A stretch of DNA of 22,587 nt, taken from assembly GCA_965370045.1 (NCBI GenBank), contig CBDUSI010000075.1, positions 1 through 22,587 of the forward strand. The letters run 5' to 3'. Of the stretch, positions 22,578-22,587 are shown piece by piece. Every line of letters starts with the position of its first letter. The stretch's first letter is position 1. This DNA comes from CAZONU01 sp965370045 (GTDB lineage: Bacteria; Planctomycetota; SZUA-567; JAKLDR01). The translations under genes and the position numbers were made by a program. The notes under the pieces were generated by a model. That model was not told the origin of the DNA. It saw only the letters and a list, made by a program, of their open reading frames with translations, and did no database searches.

Positions 22578-22587
22578 GTAACCAGCC

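Overview
This is a GC-rich bacterial chromosomal window, by eye roughly 65-70% G+C. It carries 18 genes I can support, one gene fragment, and an accessory right end built from small repeats. Three things suggest a free-living, flagellated member of the Planctomycetota/PVC group or a related deep lineage: an RDD protein with several CPxC zinc ribbons, large secreted DUF3352-like proteins with HEAT-like tails, and uroporphyrinogen-decarboxylase-family (UroD) enzymes. This placement is an inference from protein style; there is no rRNA gene to prove it.

Left part (1-11400). A partial repeat copy (1-91) leads into a zinc-ribbon/RDD membrane protein, whose stop overlaps the start of a GT4 glycosyltransferase (GTGA overlap). 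Facing them are a large exported protein and a small secreted Tyr/Arg-rich protein. Next comes a minus-strand pair, a UroD-family enzyme followed by an M20 peptidase. Divergent to the pair are a cell-wall amidase with an Arg-rich tail and an overlapping DUF366 gene. A less GC-rich lipoprotein gene faces DUF366.

Middle (11400-19800). A GH4 glycosidase on the plus strand is followed by a 280-bp element with perfect 24-bp terminal inverted repeats. On the minus strand is a likely operon: TetR regulator, MsbA-type ABC exporter, membrane-anchored nitrilase-family amidohydrolase and FmdB-like zinc ribbon. Its promoter carries a TetR-style operator right after the -10 box. Upstream of it on the same strand is a second operon: an FtsB/DivIC-like membrane protein, FliM, and a long FliY-like FliN.

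Right end (19860-22587). This is the accessory zone. It holds a 395-codon reading frame made of two 90-residue helix-turn-helix/helical units. A 147-bp inverted-repeat element is inserted in frame exactly between the units, and a second inverted-repeat element supplies the 5' end. A textbook promoter (TTGACA-N17-TATAAT) would start transcription within a base or so of the ATG. Then come a 60-codon remnant of a LacI-type regulator, a 47-bp direct repeat, several 17-nt hairpins, and an AT-richer gene with a PD-(D/E)XK nuclease signature that looks recently acquired. I do not see a CRISPR array, tRNA, rRNA or complete transposase. The strongest candidate for something undescribed is the repeat-assembled gene at 19958-21145. 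Nothing here proves a new multi-gene system.
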